Program-made: the position numbers and the translations under genes
Assembly (NCBI GenBank): GCA_011800155.1
Contig: CM022372.1
Span: forward strand, 1,674,001-1,738,000
Direction of reading: 5' to 3'
Source of the DNA: Flammulina velutipes
Taxonomy: Eukaryota > Basidiomycota > Agaricomycetes > Agaricales > Physalacriaceae
DNA length: 64,000 nt
Notes under the pieces: model-generated
Told to the model about the DNA's origin: nothing
Seen by the model: the letters and a program-made list of their open reading frames with translations, nothing else
The model's database searches: none
Part shown: positions 1 to 15,892 of the stretch, piece by piece
How positions within the stretch are numbered: the stretch's first letter is position 1
How the letters are laid out: every line of letters begins with the position of its first letter

Positions 1-508
1 TAGTTATACCGCATAACCTCAGTCTGATTTCCTGTATTTCTAGATGAGCATCGAACCAACACCCGTCAAAGGGGAAATTCGCATACTTGGACCGAGGCCG
101 TCTCCCAGATCAGCCTGCTGCATTGCAGTAATGCCATTATCATCCAGACAGTTCCCAGAGAAGAGCAAGGAGCTGAATCTCACGTCAAGTTCAAATTTCA
201 GGTCGATAGCGGCGGTCCAACGCACTAGAAGTAGTTCCTCAACCCGCCGTAGCTATCGCGGTCAACAAGAACGTCAGGATCAGACGTGGCAGAGACGATG
301 CCATTCAGCGGTTCCTTTTGGCCTGGTGGATATGTTTCGCTCAGCAATGACTGTAGGTCTAACGGTTCAGCTTCCCAGGGTATCGGACTGACAGTCTGTC
401 ACATACAGCCAACATGGATCCACCACCATTGCGGGGGTCCTCGAAGCCCTTTTCTGCCAGCACACCAATGAACGGGCCAAGCAAGAGTACCAAGATGGCT
501 TTCACCAT
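1..508 (-). CDS. Secreted agaric-type protein, partial (3' end beyond window)
   Basis: Four exons on the minus strand join in frame: 508-407, 350-226, 172-93 and 31 to beyond base 1. The first exon starts with a hydrophobic signal peptide (MVKAILVLLLGPFIGVLA). The following exons read ...GGGSMLA, then SDPDVLVDRDSYGGLRNYF, then ADLGDGLG, then GNQTEVMRYNY. From memory this order of motifs fits a family of predicted secreted proteins of unknown function in mushroom-forming fungi; a search would be needed to confirm that. The introns are 56, 53 and 61 nt with GT-AG ends. The C-terminal half is outside the window. The start lies only 58 bp from the start of DAD1 on the other strand. The exon structure is fairly secure; the function is unknown. 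Confidence 0.6.
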
Positions 509-566
509 AATGGTCTGAAACGAAGGCAGCTAAATTTCCCACGCTCTCTTGCTCTGAACCATCACC
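509..566. promoter_or_regulatory. 58-bp divergent intergenic region
   Basis: The start codons of the secreted-protein gene (minus) and DAD1 (plus) are separated by only 58 bp, so any promoter here must serve both genes or overlap their 5' ends. No TATA-like box is evident. Confidence 0.45.
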
Positions 567-892
567 ATGTCAGATGAGGAACCAAGTTTCTTTGACAGGG
601 AACGCGACAGACTTGCTCGCGAAATAACAGCGGTAAAAATCAACGCGTCTTCGACGCGTTCTCTTCGCTAAACATCATGCAGGGCTTCGAAGATCTCCTC
701 TCATCTACCAACGGCCTAAACCGCAAACTCGAGGAAGTCCTCGGCATGACCAAGGAATACGACACAATCGCCACTCTTTGGAGCAGCTTCTCCGAGCTCA
801 TGAAACAACCCGAACCCACCCACCCAACCGACGAACGACAAGGCCTCCCAGGAACCGGCGGTCACTTCGTCTTCGGCTCCTCCAAATCATAA
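567..892 (+). CDS. DAD1: DASH complex subunit Dad1
   Basis: Two exons, 567-632 and 683-892, encode a 91-residue protein. The N-terminus contains FFDRERDRLAREIT followed by GFEDLLSSTNGLNRKLEEV and a segment ending in WSSFSELM. This is the characteristic conserved block of Dad1, a small coiled-coil subunit of the ten-protein DASH/Dam1 ring that couples kinetochores to spindle microtubules. The length matches the family (usually 75-110 residues). The single 50-nt intron has GT-AG ends and a good branch-point context. The C-terminal 30 residues are low-complexity and are not expected to be conserved. The short gap to the divergent upstream gene means the promoter is compact. Confidence 0.92.
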
Positions 893-1056
893 AAAGAAGA
901 AGAAATTTCATAAATCGTAAGCGTAACTGCACTAGTAGTACGAGAATGGTTTATTTATGTAGGGGCGTTCAGATACAGGTCACAAACAACAATACCACTT
1001 GCCGCTGTAACAGTCCGAGGGTGATATATTTACACAAGACAATGTTCATACGGAAA

Positions 1057-4791
<3,735 letters not shown>

Positions 4792-4893
4792 TGTCAGGCA
4801 AAAGAGAGGAAGGACAAATGAATGACGGTCGGAAGCAAGCACTGAGAGCTGTGCATCACTCCCGATAAGGCAACGTCCTTCGCTCTTCCCCCC
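4792..4893. promoter_or_regulatory. 102-bp divergent promoter region, PKC1 / acidic protein
   Basis: Only 102 bp separate the two divergent start codons. No specific element could be recognised. Confidence 0.4.
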
Positions 4894-6816
4894 ATGATTT
4901 CATCTTTCAAGGCTGTGGACGACGGCACCGAGCTCTCACTGCTGGCGACGCACTACATACAAAATGCGCAGCACAAGACGCGCATTCCGGACAATGTCGA
5001 CGTTGTTCTCGCAACCAATGCCCGTTTTACGCTCTCTGGATACCACAACGGCCACCAGGTCTCTCCCCACACGATTATGCGCGCGCATATAGCCAGCCAC
5101 CTCGTCGATTATCTTGAAAATGTGTGTATCATCTCTCAATCTGCTGCTACTAAGTCTGCCATTCAGAACGCGTCTCGTCTTGGCCTTGCAAACGTGTCCC
5201 CTTTGCACATGGACGGCACACCATCAAGTGAGTCACTTTAACGCGCCTAACTAGCCTTCTTGAATACTGATAGCAACAGTTACTATCAATTCATCCAGAC
5301 GCACGGCAGAAAGCGCCCGGCCCCAGCTCGTACTCTCGGCCATACATATATCCTACCACTGGAAGGCAGCTTCGTCTCCATTTACCCGCTCCTTGTCTGC
5401 GTCATTCCTGTCCTTACTGGACAACGTACTCGATCGTTTCGTAAAGCACCATCTAGTCAAGCAAGTCCAAAACAACGCTTACAACTTCCCCGTACTCATA
5501 CTCGTCCAGACGATATCCTCTCGCGTTTGGGACTTGGTTTCCGGCGCGTCTATCACTATTCAATTGTATTCAATCTGACTTGATCAACAGCAACTCGATA
5601 TAGAGAATGAACTATTCCCCAAGATTCTCCGATCTATTCTCGCACTCATCAAGCGCTCTCAAAACCCCGCCTTTCGCTCCGCTTGCAAGCGGCATCTCAA
5701 GGTATGTTGCATTCCTTGTGGTCTTTGCTCCACCATAATTTTCCTCCATTCCAGAATATCAAACGCACCCAGGAAGCCGTCATCACATCCTCTGCAGGCT
5801 CCATGTCTTCTTGGCTTTCAAGTTCCGAGTCCTCTTGCATGCAATCCGCAAGCTGTGAGTCACAATTGTCAATCGAAGACGCCTTTTGTTCGGCCATGGA
5901 CGGCTGTTATCGAGCTGGCATCAGAAAACCTACCTTCAAGGTAATTTCTCCAGCGCTCTCGAGAACCTTCTTTGTCCTTATGCACGGCGTCTAGAGCGCC
6001 ACTTCTACTCGTAATCTTCCTCCTCCCGCCATTGTTAACGCTTCCGAGACTCATTCACCGGAGGTGGTACCTGATAATCTCTTTGGGGTCGATCCGGAGC
6101 TCGCCGCAAAGTCTCTTCTTCAAACCGCAGATTTGTTCTCTTCACTCGCCAAGCTCGACGACACTCGTCTCGATTTATTCAACTACACCTCAGAATCAGA
6201 TACCAAGCACGTCGAATTCTCCTCATCTGACGCTTACAGTCTATCTGAGCAACTCTACGAGGATTCGGACTCAATTGAAGAATGCTGCTCTGACTTCGAC
6301 CTTCGTTCTGAACCTCGCGATCTATCGCCTGCGCTCTCACCTGCGCTCCCACCTATTGAGCACTCGGAGTTCCTGACTGATATGGTCCTGGACAAGGCTA
6401 TGGACACGGATAGTAGTGCCGACGGATGTGACTTCCGATGCTGTGATGAAGAAGAGCCTAGGATAGACTGGAACGACATGGACATGGACAGTGACGATCT
6501 GGAGAATGCTCCTTCTCTTACTCACGACGACAGCCAATCTTCTAGTGACAACCCCTCTGAGGTTTCTACTCCTCAGCGCGAGTGGTCCAGCTACGAACCC
6601 TCGATTGCGGTGTTCGAGCCTCTCGAAGATCTAGTGGATGCGGCGGTCTCCGACGAATGTGTTCCTCGGTCTGAGTGCTACGTAGGATTGGACAGCGATA
6701 GCGATGGGGAATTCATGATGCAGGCGAGTGATGGTGAGCATGATAACTCTGTGGAAGTGTTGCAGGGTGATGCTGTGGTGGAAGAGGGTATCATTGAGTG
6801 GGAGGATGGCGACTGA
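4894..6816 (+). CDS. Acidic protein of unknown function
   Basis: Five exons (4894-5227, 5280-5536, 5591-5701, 5755-5940, 5995-6816) join in frame to a 569-residue protein, with GT-AG introns of 52-54 nt. The first 300 residues look like a folded, helix-rich domain (for example HLVDYLEN, LLDNVLDRFVKHHLV, LFPKILRSILALIKR). The last 270 residues are strongly acidic and Ser/Asp/Glu-rich and end in EEGIIEWEDGD, typical of disordered regulatory tails. I do not recognise the family and see no catalytic motif. Steady codon use and clean splice sites argue that it is a real gene. It shares a 102-bp divergent promoter with PKC1, which may mean co-regulation but says nothing firm about function. Confidence 0.75.
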
Positions 6817-7921
6817 ATGGCTGTTACTTCACTTTGTGCGCTGGAACTCAAATCAGATGCCTACCGCATTCAACAATCTCGCTCATTTCCCTTTCTCCAG
6901 GACCGAAACTGAGCAATGACTACCATTTTGGACAAAACCCATCCAATTCTTGCGCAACACTTGATACTATGTTTTCATTCACAGCCAAGCTTTTCACACC
7001 CAACCTTAGTGTTACTCTCACAATCGACATTCTCAAACTCATTCAAATCTTCACTATCCTCCAGTTACCAATTGAATATGATGATACGAACGAAGGTATG
7101 CTATACTATCGGTCGAGATCGTAAGCTTCTAATCTCTCGATCTCGATGAACAAGGAACATTGCAGACATGGTGGCCTTCGATGAATGCATGAGCGGTACG
7201 TCGTGGGTGAAGAAGAACACGACGGGATGGGCAGGATCAGTCTTGTACGGCGGAACGATGGATGCTGGGTGCAGTTTTGAGCTAACAATCTACTCGGCCT
7301 CCTGGGTCCAGGTCATAGGTCGCTGGCGACTGAGTATGAAAGTAGCTGATCATTCATCCGCAGGCCTACCCGTGCAGTTAGCTATTTGTGGCGTTCAGAT
7401 GACCTTGCTTATCTGTCAGGGAGTTGGGTGCTAGCTAGGGGACTGAACTCTCATTGGCTGGTGGAAGCTAATATTATTACGCAGCCGATTGTTCAACGCG
7501 CCTTATAATTAGCTCGATTTCTGTACATAAGTATATCGTAACCTATACCTATCGCGGAGATAGGACGCGAACGAAGTGGTGAATATTGTGGCGCAACTGT
7601 TCCTTGGGAAACTGGTGACGGGTTGGGGGTCATTTGATGAATCAATGGGGTCAGTAATTCAAGGCTATTGGAGTGACGCGGATCAGCTACTCCACTGAAT
7701 ACTTACATACCTATAGCAACGGTTCCAACAAGTTTCGACGCTGCGCAGGTGATTCGGCAAACACCGCGGCCAGCTTCGGCATGCCCAGAACGCTCTGCGC
7801 CATTTTAAGCTCCGCGGACGGCAAGTACACGCCAATAAAAGTCCTTTGACTTGTGATCACAGCGTGTCTGACTTTCCCGCCAAACCTCTTACGCTCCCTA
7901 CACTCGCTCGATATCCACACC
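6817..7921. other. Gene-poor 1.1-kb stretch
   Basis: No confident gene is visible. A possible 38-codon spliced frame on the plus strand (7168-7195, 7241-7311, 7364-7381) has good splice ends but is too short to support. The region probably holds the 3' end of the acidic-protein gene and the IGO1 promoter. Confidence 0.5.
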
Positions 7922-8496
7922 ATGCTTCCCGCCCAGCGAAACAAGATTGATATCAGCGTCCGTTGTCTATCCCAGTGCTCAGAGGACAATGTGGCTAATC
8001 GTACCTACAGAAACTTAACGACCAAGAGCAGATACTCTTCGCCAAGTATGGCAAGCTACCAACGCACAAGAACACCCTCATGAAGATGCAAAAGGTGTGT
8101 ATTCACCACTCTTCTGGATAACGCATCCTCATCGTACATCGACAGGATCGGAAATACTTTGATTCTGGCGACTATGCCCTCTCCAAAGCTGGCGTCGCAC
8201 CACAGAGCACGGTTGGAACTGCGATACCGAATCCCCAAAAGTGAGTGTACCGCTCAACGGAGCCTTCGGATCTTATGCTGATGTACACGTTTTTGTCCAG
8301 TATCCCGCACGCCTCGTCCCCCATTAATTCCAATCACCAGGGCCTTTCCGTGTCCCCCACCAACTCGACGAGCTCCGTGAACAAAGAGAGCGGTCTCGCC
8401 TCTCCAACGGACAACGATGTAGACGCCCTCAACGACGACAACACAGTCGACGCACCCGTAGCAGCCGACAAACATGCACCAGTCGACGCGGAGTAA
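7922..8496 (+). CDS. IGO1: Endosulfine-family PP2A inhibitor (Igo1-like)
   Basis: Four exons (7922-7957, 8011-8094, 8146-8240, 8301-8496) encode 136 residues. The family signature is clear: KLNDQEQILFAKYGKLP early in the protein and the near-invariant RKYFDSGDYALSKAG around residues 39-55. In this motif the serine before GDY is the site phosphorylated by Greatwall/Rim15 kinase, which turns the protein into an inhibitor of PP2A-B55 at mitotic entry and in nutrient-starved quiescence. The remainder is a Ser/Asn/Asp-rich disordered tail. Length and N-terminal sequence match fungal Igo proteins. The start is the first ATG that keeps the conserved KIDISKL segment in frame across intron 1. Confidence 0.93.
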
Positions 8497-8885
8497 TCGT
8501 CGACTCCCGTCGGCTGTAACTGCTTGTACACATAATGCTCTCGCTATTCTCATCTTTTCGTCTGCTATACACTAGCCTAGGAGTCTGCAATGTCTAATCA
8601 TCAGAGTCGTGTTTCCACGCCAACCCGGCGCTGAAAATGTGGTTGGCATGTACTATGTATAGGTTTATGGGGCATGTAGGAAAGGCGTTGGCGCATGGTG
8701 GGCTTAGCCACTGTCGCCCTTCGCGTTGTTGAAGGGTATTGAATGTTAATTATTGGCCGGTTTGTACACGAAACCTTTGTGCGCCACATTCCAATCATGA
8801 GGACAGAAACGTAAGGCTGTGAAAGTGCTGTGCTGTCACATGGTGTCACATCGCGTCTGTGACTTCGCGCTTTATCCCTCCAGTC

Positions 8886-11036
8886 ATGTCCAAGCAAGAA
8901 GTCTTGAAGGCCTTTGGCGACGATCTCGACAGCAAGCTCGTGCAAGAATGTACGAAATCTCGTTGTCAGTAGGATGCACTCGCTCATAGCTTCCAGGCAT
9001 TTCAATCTGCAAATTATACAACCTCTCGCCCAACGATCTCTTTTACAAATGGGAGGCCTCCACGTCCAACTTCAATACCATGTTCCGCACCCAGACTGCT
9101 GCAAAATTCGACATGGAGGCTGTTGTGTCTCTCAAGGCGACGCTGCAACGCGACCTGAACGACAAGAAGAGGCAAACGCCCAAGATGAACCGCACGGCTA
9201 TGGTGGCGAGGAATCGAATGCCTGTTTTTGGACGAAATCCTATGGCGCGCGCTCCGGCTACTCCTCAGATGAAGAAAGAGATCGTTGATGTAGACATGGG
9301 AGATTCGACGTCGACATACACGCCCTCTGCTGTTGTTTTCAGAGCAGAAGAGTCGAAGCGAAATCAGTCTTGTGAGTTTTCGACGCGTCATCTGGATTTA
9401 TCTTACTTAAATTTTCGCGCAGATCGATACATGTATGAAAAGGTGCTAGAGAGGAGTGAAAGTACGTGGCTCGTTCGTCGTTCATTCTGTCCAGCTTACC
9501 ATCCACTAGTCCTGGATGATCAGATTGCGCAGTTCGGGGAACGAATCTCCAAACACTACGGTATCAAGTCGTTGGCCGATCCCGCGTCTACGACCGAGGT
9601 ACGCGTCATTTTGTGTTTCCTCGACCCCAATGCTCATGATGTTTAGGAAGAGGTCACAGTCGTGGGCCGTATATCGCAGGACACTGAACAGACAACATCT
9701 ACCAAGCTTGACGAGAGCACACTCATCATAGATACGTCCAGGAATGAAGGCAGTCGCAGGGTTCCCGTCCGCTTCGAACCTTCACTCAAAATTCGCGGCG
9801 GCGCTAAAGGTGCAGGCGGCCTTGGGTTCTTTCCTGGCATGATGGTTGCCTTGAAAGGCAAGAATGGCGGCGGTGGATGGTTTTCAGTTTCTGAAATTCT
9901 TATTGTAAGTTCATGATATTCGTCTGTATTCTCTGACTGACTTTATTCGAGCCCCCGCCATATAGGACTCTGTCTGTTGTGTCAAAGTCGGAGCCGAAAA
10001 CTGATAGCTCATCCTTTTCGGTGTGCATATGTTGTGGGCCATACACGTCCGATGCCGACCTTGAATTCAAACCTTGGAGAGCATTTCTTTCCACTCTGAA
10101 AGAGAAAAAACCCACTGTGCTAATATTGGTACTTCCAGTCTCCCCGCCGCTGTCTTTTCTCTCAACATTCCGCAGCTTGGCCCATTCGTTGATGCTACAC
10201 ATAAATCTATTCAAGCCGGAGATATCGATCACAGTCCCCTCCAGCTGTTCCAAAAACGATTTACGACCGAGATACGAAACTACCTGGACTCTGCACCGGG
10301 CAGTATTGCGGTCCTAGTACCCAATACCAGAGACCTTATTAGTTCTCATGCCGTGTATCCCCAAGGAGCGTTCGAGTCCGATGTAACGAACAACGATCCA
10401 GTGAGTGTTTTGTTACGTTTCTCTTGTAAACCAATTACTTATGTGTCTATGTTGCAGCGAATACGACTGGTTTCAAACCCTGCTTCTTTCTCTATCAACG
10501 ATGTCACGTTTGGAATCACAACGCATGATATTGTCTTCCATCTCAAATCACAAGAGGTGGGAATCAGGGGAGATGAGGTAGACTCTGTAGAATCTGAATT
10601 GCCGGAAGATGTTGATGGCATTGCGAATGCTTGTCGCCACTTATTGCAACAGCAGAGGTCAGTCTTCGTATTTGACAATGAGTATGTGCTTACGTTTGAT
10701 AATGCTAGCTACTACCCCATGTTCCCTGTACCGCTGGATGAGTCCGAGCGTGTCAACCTTGATTTGACCCACTCCTCTGGACTGGCCATGTCTACGGTTG
10801 ACGGTGCTTATGCTCCAGACGTCCTCGTTGTTCCCACGCGTCTAAAACAATTTGTGAAGGTGTGTTAGTGTATCTATCTTCGACTTACTAGATCCTCATC
10901 GCTCCAGAATTTGGACGGTACTACGGCTGTCAATCCGGGCTTCATGATCAAAGGCACATGTACGCTGCTGCAGGTCAAGTCGGGTGGTGGGTCTGTGAAG
11001 GAGCGATTGAACGTAGAGATTCTTAGAACTGCTTGA
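8886..11036 (+). CDS. POL12: DNA polymerase alpha subunit B
   Basis: Ten exons (8886-8949, 8997-9371, 9423-9461, 9510-9598, 9647-9904, 9988-10128, 10176-10400, 10458-10657, 10709-10859, 10908-11036) give 556 residues. The order fits POLA2/Pol12: a small helical N-terminal domain, a variable linker, an OB-fold with VTVVGRI and FFPGMMVALKGKN, then an inactive phosphoesterase-type domain with VCICCGPYT, LGPFVDATH, VLVPNTRDL and a C-terminal DVLVVPTRLKQFVK. By family knowledge this subunit bridges the catalytic subunit and the replisome and is essential for priming. Intron 5 is the weak point: the acceptor at 9965 would put the next exon out of frame, so I placed it at 9987. It starts 389 bp after the IGO1 stop codon. 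Confidence 0.93.
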
Positions 11037-11225
11037 ATGTCTCATCTGGTATGTTTTGTTTTGTGTAATATTCATGCTATATTGGTTTGGTATGCGGCGA
11101 GAGGCTTAATTTCCGGTAGCATCGTTACTTCAGAGGGCATCACGATCGCTTATACCCCGCCCGAGGAAGGAAAGTTTATAAATGGATGGCCGTGAGCCAC
11201 CTATGTAGGTTGTAAAGCAACCATC

Positions 11226-12920
11226 ATGTCGAACGACTTCAATCATGGCATTGTTTACTCGCCCTCCACTATCATCGCCGCGAAGCCGCTCGATGTTGAG
11301 GACCTTGAGAGTTTGAACATTTGTGAGTTCTTGGTTGTAGATGGGACACGATTTGACTGAGTTTTTACTAGCATACGTACAAGTAACATGGGTCGACTTG
11401 ACTGCTCTGGTCAGATATCGCGTCGTTCCGATATCGTATTTCAAGAAGATGCTCAGCTCGTCACGTCCAGGCATAGCACTCGCTAAGGCCGCGTTAGGTC
11501 TCGTCTATTTGAATCTGGCTGAGGGCTTCACGGGAGTAGGTGAAGACATCTACGCACTGGATATGTCTACTCTCCGCATTTCTCCGTACAAACCGGGGTA
11601 TGCTAGCGTGATGGGCTGGTTCCAGGAGAAGGTGCCGATACGAGGAGAAGATGACCAACTCACCATCGAAGCTGCTGTGTGTCCTCGGAGCCTGCTTCGG
11701 CGCGTCGTAGAGTGAGTATTGTTTCCCTTATCGCGCCTATCTTAAGTTTGATGATGAATCCATCGATAGACAGGCGCGATCAGAGGCGGGAGTCGAATTC
11801 CTATGCGGCTTTGAGACGGAGTTCATACTTTTAAAATCAACAAAGAAGCCCACGGAAGGAGCCAATTATCACCACTGGAGTCATTCTAGCGGTCTGCTTG
11901 TTGGCTCGGTGGAGAACACGATATTGCAGGAAATCGTGGATTCGCTCGTCAAAGGTGGCATTGAGGTTACGATGTTCCATGCCGAGGCGGCGCCTGGACA
12001 GGTATGTTATTGATCCCGAATGCATAGTCCTGTTCTGAGCCAAGTTTTCCCTCCAGTATGAGATCGTCTCCGGTCCATTGCTCCCACTGGAATCAGCAGA
12101 TGCCTACATGTACACGCGGGAGACTATCGTGAACGTGGCCGCGAAACACGGGATGCACGCAACGTTTGCGCCCCGTGTTTTCAAGGACAGCACGGGAACT
12201 GGCGCCCATGTCCATGTATCTGTGCATTCTAAAGATGATATCAAGGTAGCCGACCAACTGTCCTCTGCCGAGGCATTGTTCGTCTCCGGACTCTTGAAGC
12301 GCCTCCCCGCCATCGTTGGCGCCACGCTTCCCACACCTGCATCCTATGAGCGTGTAGGTGATGGCTCGTGGTCTGGTGGAACGTACATTTGTTGGGGAAC
12401 AGAAAATCGCGAGGCTCCTATTCGTTTGGCCAATGCGTCGTCTCCTTTGTCTCGCAATTTTGAACTTCGGTTCCTTGACGGAACCTGCAATCCTGTGCGT
12501 CCATTCCCACACGATGATTATTTGTCTAATCCGCAAGATAGTATGTTGGACTGGCCTTGATCTTGGCGTCAGGTGTTCTAGGCATAAAGAACAATGAATC
12601 CTTGACGGTGAAAGATTGTGCAGGACCAAAGACGGCCGCAGAAATGACAGTGCAGGAGCGCGTCGAGCATGGCATCCCTGGACGTCTGCCCCTCACTTGG
12701 GACGCTGCGCGAGACCTGTTTTCCAGCGACCCATTCGTTCGAGAACTTCTTGGAGAAGAGCTCACAACAAAATTCTTATCCGTGCACAAGGTATGTGGCG
12801 TAGCTTCATTAGGATATATTGCGACGGCTTATACCCTCCGTCAAGAAATTGAAAGAGATGCTGGAAGTTGATGGAGACACTGAGGAGGACAGATTGACGC
12901 GCCTAGTTGAATTCTACTGA
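11226..12920 (+). CDS. Glutamine-synthetase-like enzyme (FluG C-terminal type)
   Basis: Six exons (11226-11322, 11372-11711, 11770-12001, 12057-12494, 12542-12790, 12846-12920) give 476 residues. Recognisable class I GS motifs are GVEFLCGFETEF (metal-binding Glu region), HAEAAPGQYEI, GTGAHVHVS (catalytic-loop His), ENREAPIR and the late RFLDGTCNPYVGLALILASG. There is no amidohydrolase domain, so it is a stand-alone version of the C-terminal half of FluG rather than a canonical eukaryotic GSII, which is about 350-370 residues. Such proteins ligate ammonia or amines to glutamate; the substrate cannot be read from the sequence. In Aspergillus FluG acts in developmental signalling, but carrying that role over here would be speculation. 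Confidence 0.88.
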
Positions 12921-13151
12921 CTTGCCTATAGCATCGCCTTAAATTCCGAAACCAAGATGCTGTACGATTAGGGCAATATATACACTCTACCGAGGAAATC
13001 GGGAGCAGGGTCTGGCGCTACACATGATATGGATCTGGAATGTAAGACATAAGAATGTCATGTTTGCGACAGTCCTTCGCGGCCTTGCCTTTCTTTCTCC
13101 TTCTTCCTTCTTCGTCCTTCTTTCATTTTGTCTTCTTTTTTCTTGACAGAC

Positions 13152-15540
13152 ATGGCATCGTCCCAGGACTACCTCGATCCTCCGCGAGCATCTTTCCTAG
13201 CTCAAGATTCTACCAACGTTTCCCAGACCTCGTCGCCGGCCAACTCGACAACTATGCTGCCCAAGTCGGAGACCGACAACTATCGAAGCAACCCGACAAA
13301 GAAGTCACGGGGTCCAGTCTTTTGGCTAGCCTGCATCGCTGCTCTGATCGTCATCATCCTTGCCGTCATCCTCCCCGTTTACTTCGTTGTGATCAAGAAG
13401 GATAACAATGACGGTTCAAGTGCACCTTCAAACTCAGGCAACGAAGGGGGCTCAGGCGATGGCGACAACGGCGGAGGTAGCACCGGCGACCCCACCGTCA
13501 ACGCCGCTATCACTGGCGGGGACGGATCGGAGGTTACAACGGAGGATGGCTCGAAGTTCACGTACAACAACTCTTTCGGTGGATTCTGGGTTTCAGACCC
13601 TTCCGACCCCTTCGGGGGTGGCGCGAAACCCAACAGCTGGACACCGGCGCTTAATGAGACGTGGACATGGGGTAAGGATAAGGCATACGGGTAAGTGTGC
13701 TGATTTAGCGTTTATGAACAACTATCTAATCGTGACGTAGGGTGAACCTGGGCGGGTGGCTAGTTCTCGAGCCTTTTATCTCTCCGGCGCTTTATCAGAA
13801 ATACCCTGGAACAGTGGATGAGTGGACGCTCAGTGAGGCTATGGCTGCCGACACGGCGGGCGGCGGGTTAGATCAAATTGAAGAGCATTACAAGACGTTC
13901 ATCGTAAGTTCATCTTCCTTTACTGGCGTTCGTAGTGATAGCTTTCTCATCGTTGCTTCTAGACCGAGAAGGACTTTGCTGAGATTGCTGGCGCCGGTCT
14001 GAACTGGGTACGCATTCCCATCCCGTTCTGGGCTGTCGACAAGTGGGAAGGTGAACCATTCCTCGAAAGGGTTTGTTGGAAGTAAGCAGGCAACTTTTTG
14101 ATTATATTGTCGACGTACTGATCGTTCTCAAGCTACCTCTTGAAAGCCTTCGCTTGGGCTCGCAAATATGGCCTGCGAGTTAACCTCGATCTACACACCA
14201 TCCCAGGATCTCAAAACGGTATGCTGAATTTCGTCGATTGACGTTGTTATATTGATATTCTTCACAAAGGTTATAATCACTCTGGCAAATCGGGCGAGAT
14301 TAACTTCCTTCGCGGTACGATGGGTATCGCCAACGCCCAACGTGCTCTCGAATACATCCGCGTCATCACCCAGTTCGTTTCTCAGGACGAGTATTCCGAC
14401 GTCGTTCAAATGTTTGGAATCATGAATGAGGCCATCATTGGATCAATAGGCCGCGAGCAGCTCACTTCTTTCTATCGAGAGGCTCACGATATGATACGAG
14501 GCATTACTGGAACCGGGGAAGGACATGGTTTCTACATTTCCCTCCACGACGGGTTTGAGATTGACATGACGCAATGGGATGCATTCCTCGCTGGAAGTGA
14601 CCGTGTCGTTCTTGACCGCCACCCGTACACATCATTCAGTGGATCTACATTTGAAGATCCCATCGCTACTGGTACTGGTCCCGAAGCAGGTGGTGTATGG
14701 GTCGCGACCGCCTGCTCGTGGGCGACCGAATCCGTCCGACTGTCAAGCACCTTTGGCGTGAACTATGCCGGTGAATGGAGCAACGGTTACAATGATTGCG
14801 GTCTCTTCCTGACTGGACCCGGCGGAAGCCACACATACAGTGGTGACTGTGGATTATGGGAGGACGCGACAACTTGGGACGAGTCTACCAAGGCGGGGGT
14901 TGCTGCTTTCAACGCCGCTCAAATGGATTCACTTTCAAACTGGTTCTTTTGGACGTGGAAGATCGGAAACTCGGAGGAGGGTAGAGTCCAGGCTCCACTG
15001 TGGTCGTACCAGCTTGGGCTGGAAGGCGGCTGGATCCTGAAAGACCCACGTGAAGCCGTTGGAAAATGTGGCGCGGAACTTCCCCAGTTCGACGGAAACT
15101 ACCAACCTTACATGACAGGGGGAGCTGGCGCTGGAACCATCACTGCTGCCGTCGATGGACTTTCATTCCCGCCCGCAACCATCTACATGGCCGATGTTCC
15201 TGCTACAGAACTCCCTCAGTATACGCCGACGGGGACTGTTCACACTCTTCCTGGACCTTCCATTACTGGGTTTACTGTCGACGGTTGGTATGATGCCCAA
15301 GATACTGCCCTGGCACCCACGGGCATTGCTGGTTGTGATTACCCCAATATGTGGGACGCCGTATCTGCTCCGATCCCAGCTGGGTGTGGGGCGGGGGTGG
15401 CTGTAGATGATGGAACAGCCACTACTGCTACCACTGGCCCAGCGACCCCCACTGAAGAGCCGGTCGCTGACGACACAACGGCCACCACTGACACGACTGG
15501 CGACCCAGCTGCTGCTGCTGCTGACGCTGTCCCAGCCTAA
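13152..15540 (+). CDS. Membrane-anchored exo-beta-1,3-glucanase (GH5)
   Basis: Five exons (13152-13690, 13741-13903, 13963-14081, 14133-14218, 14270-15540) give 725 residues. Residues 1-55 are a cytosolic tail, 56-81 a strongly hydrophobic helix, followed by a Gly/Ser/Asn/Asp linker, so it is a type II membrane protein like Aspergillus ExgD. The GH5 domain shows GVNLGGWLVLEPFI, LNWVRIPIPFWAVDKW, VNLDLHTIPGSQNG, the acid/base Glu in FGIMNEA (about residue 355) and the nucleophile Glu in YAGEWSNG (about residue 472). The last 60 residues are Thr/Ala/Pro-rich and end in an Ala run. It probably trims or remodels wall beta-1,3-glucan at the cell surface. Confidence 0.95.
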
Positions 15541-15892
15541 AGATCACATTTCTTCTTAACGATACCACCACTACCACTACCACTACCACTACCACACTAC
15601 ACCTTCCGTTTTTTGTTACTTACATGGATAATGGACTTTGACGCGGACACTATACTACTGACGAAATTATATCTCATGTTGCAACTCGAGTATTTATCGT
15701 GGGCGCATCATTTCAGCACAGCTGTAATATGCCCCCATTTCGTACTTCCTACAATCTTGCATCCTCAAGCTTTTTCTGGGTGACCCGACGGAAGAACATG
15801 GATTGACGAAGATCGCACTTATAACATATCGCTGATCCATCGTAGCCTATGCATCGTTTTAAACAGAGAATTTAAGTAAGTGGATCAGTACT
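15541..15892. other. 3' intergenic region with CCA/CTA microsatellite
   Basis: No gene is seen. A short tract of ACC/ACT triplets lies at about 15565-15596, directly after the glucanase stop codon. The rest is A/T-rich and probably holds the convergent 3' ends of the glucanase and the alpha/beta hydrolase. Confidence 0.55.
15565..15596. repeat. ACC/ACT trinucleotide microsatellite
   Basis: About five tandem units of accact with an imperfect end lie just downstream of the glucanase gene, in non-coding DNA. Confidence 0.7.

Noticed and set aside
7168..7381. Possible three-exon gene of 38 codons (MVAFDECMS...ASWVQ...)
   Set aside because: Splice ends are good, but the product is too short and unlike any family I know; chance matches of this kind are common in intron-rich DNA.
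13055..13405. Overlapping plus-strand frame across the start of the glucanase gene
   Set aside because: It overlaps the GH5 gene in another frame and has no family resemblance; it is a shadow of the real exon.
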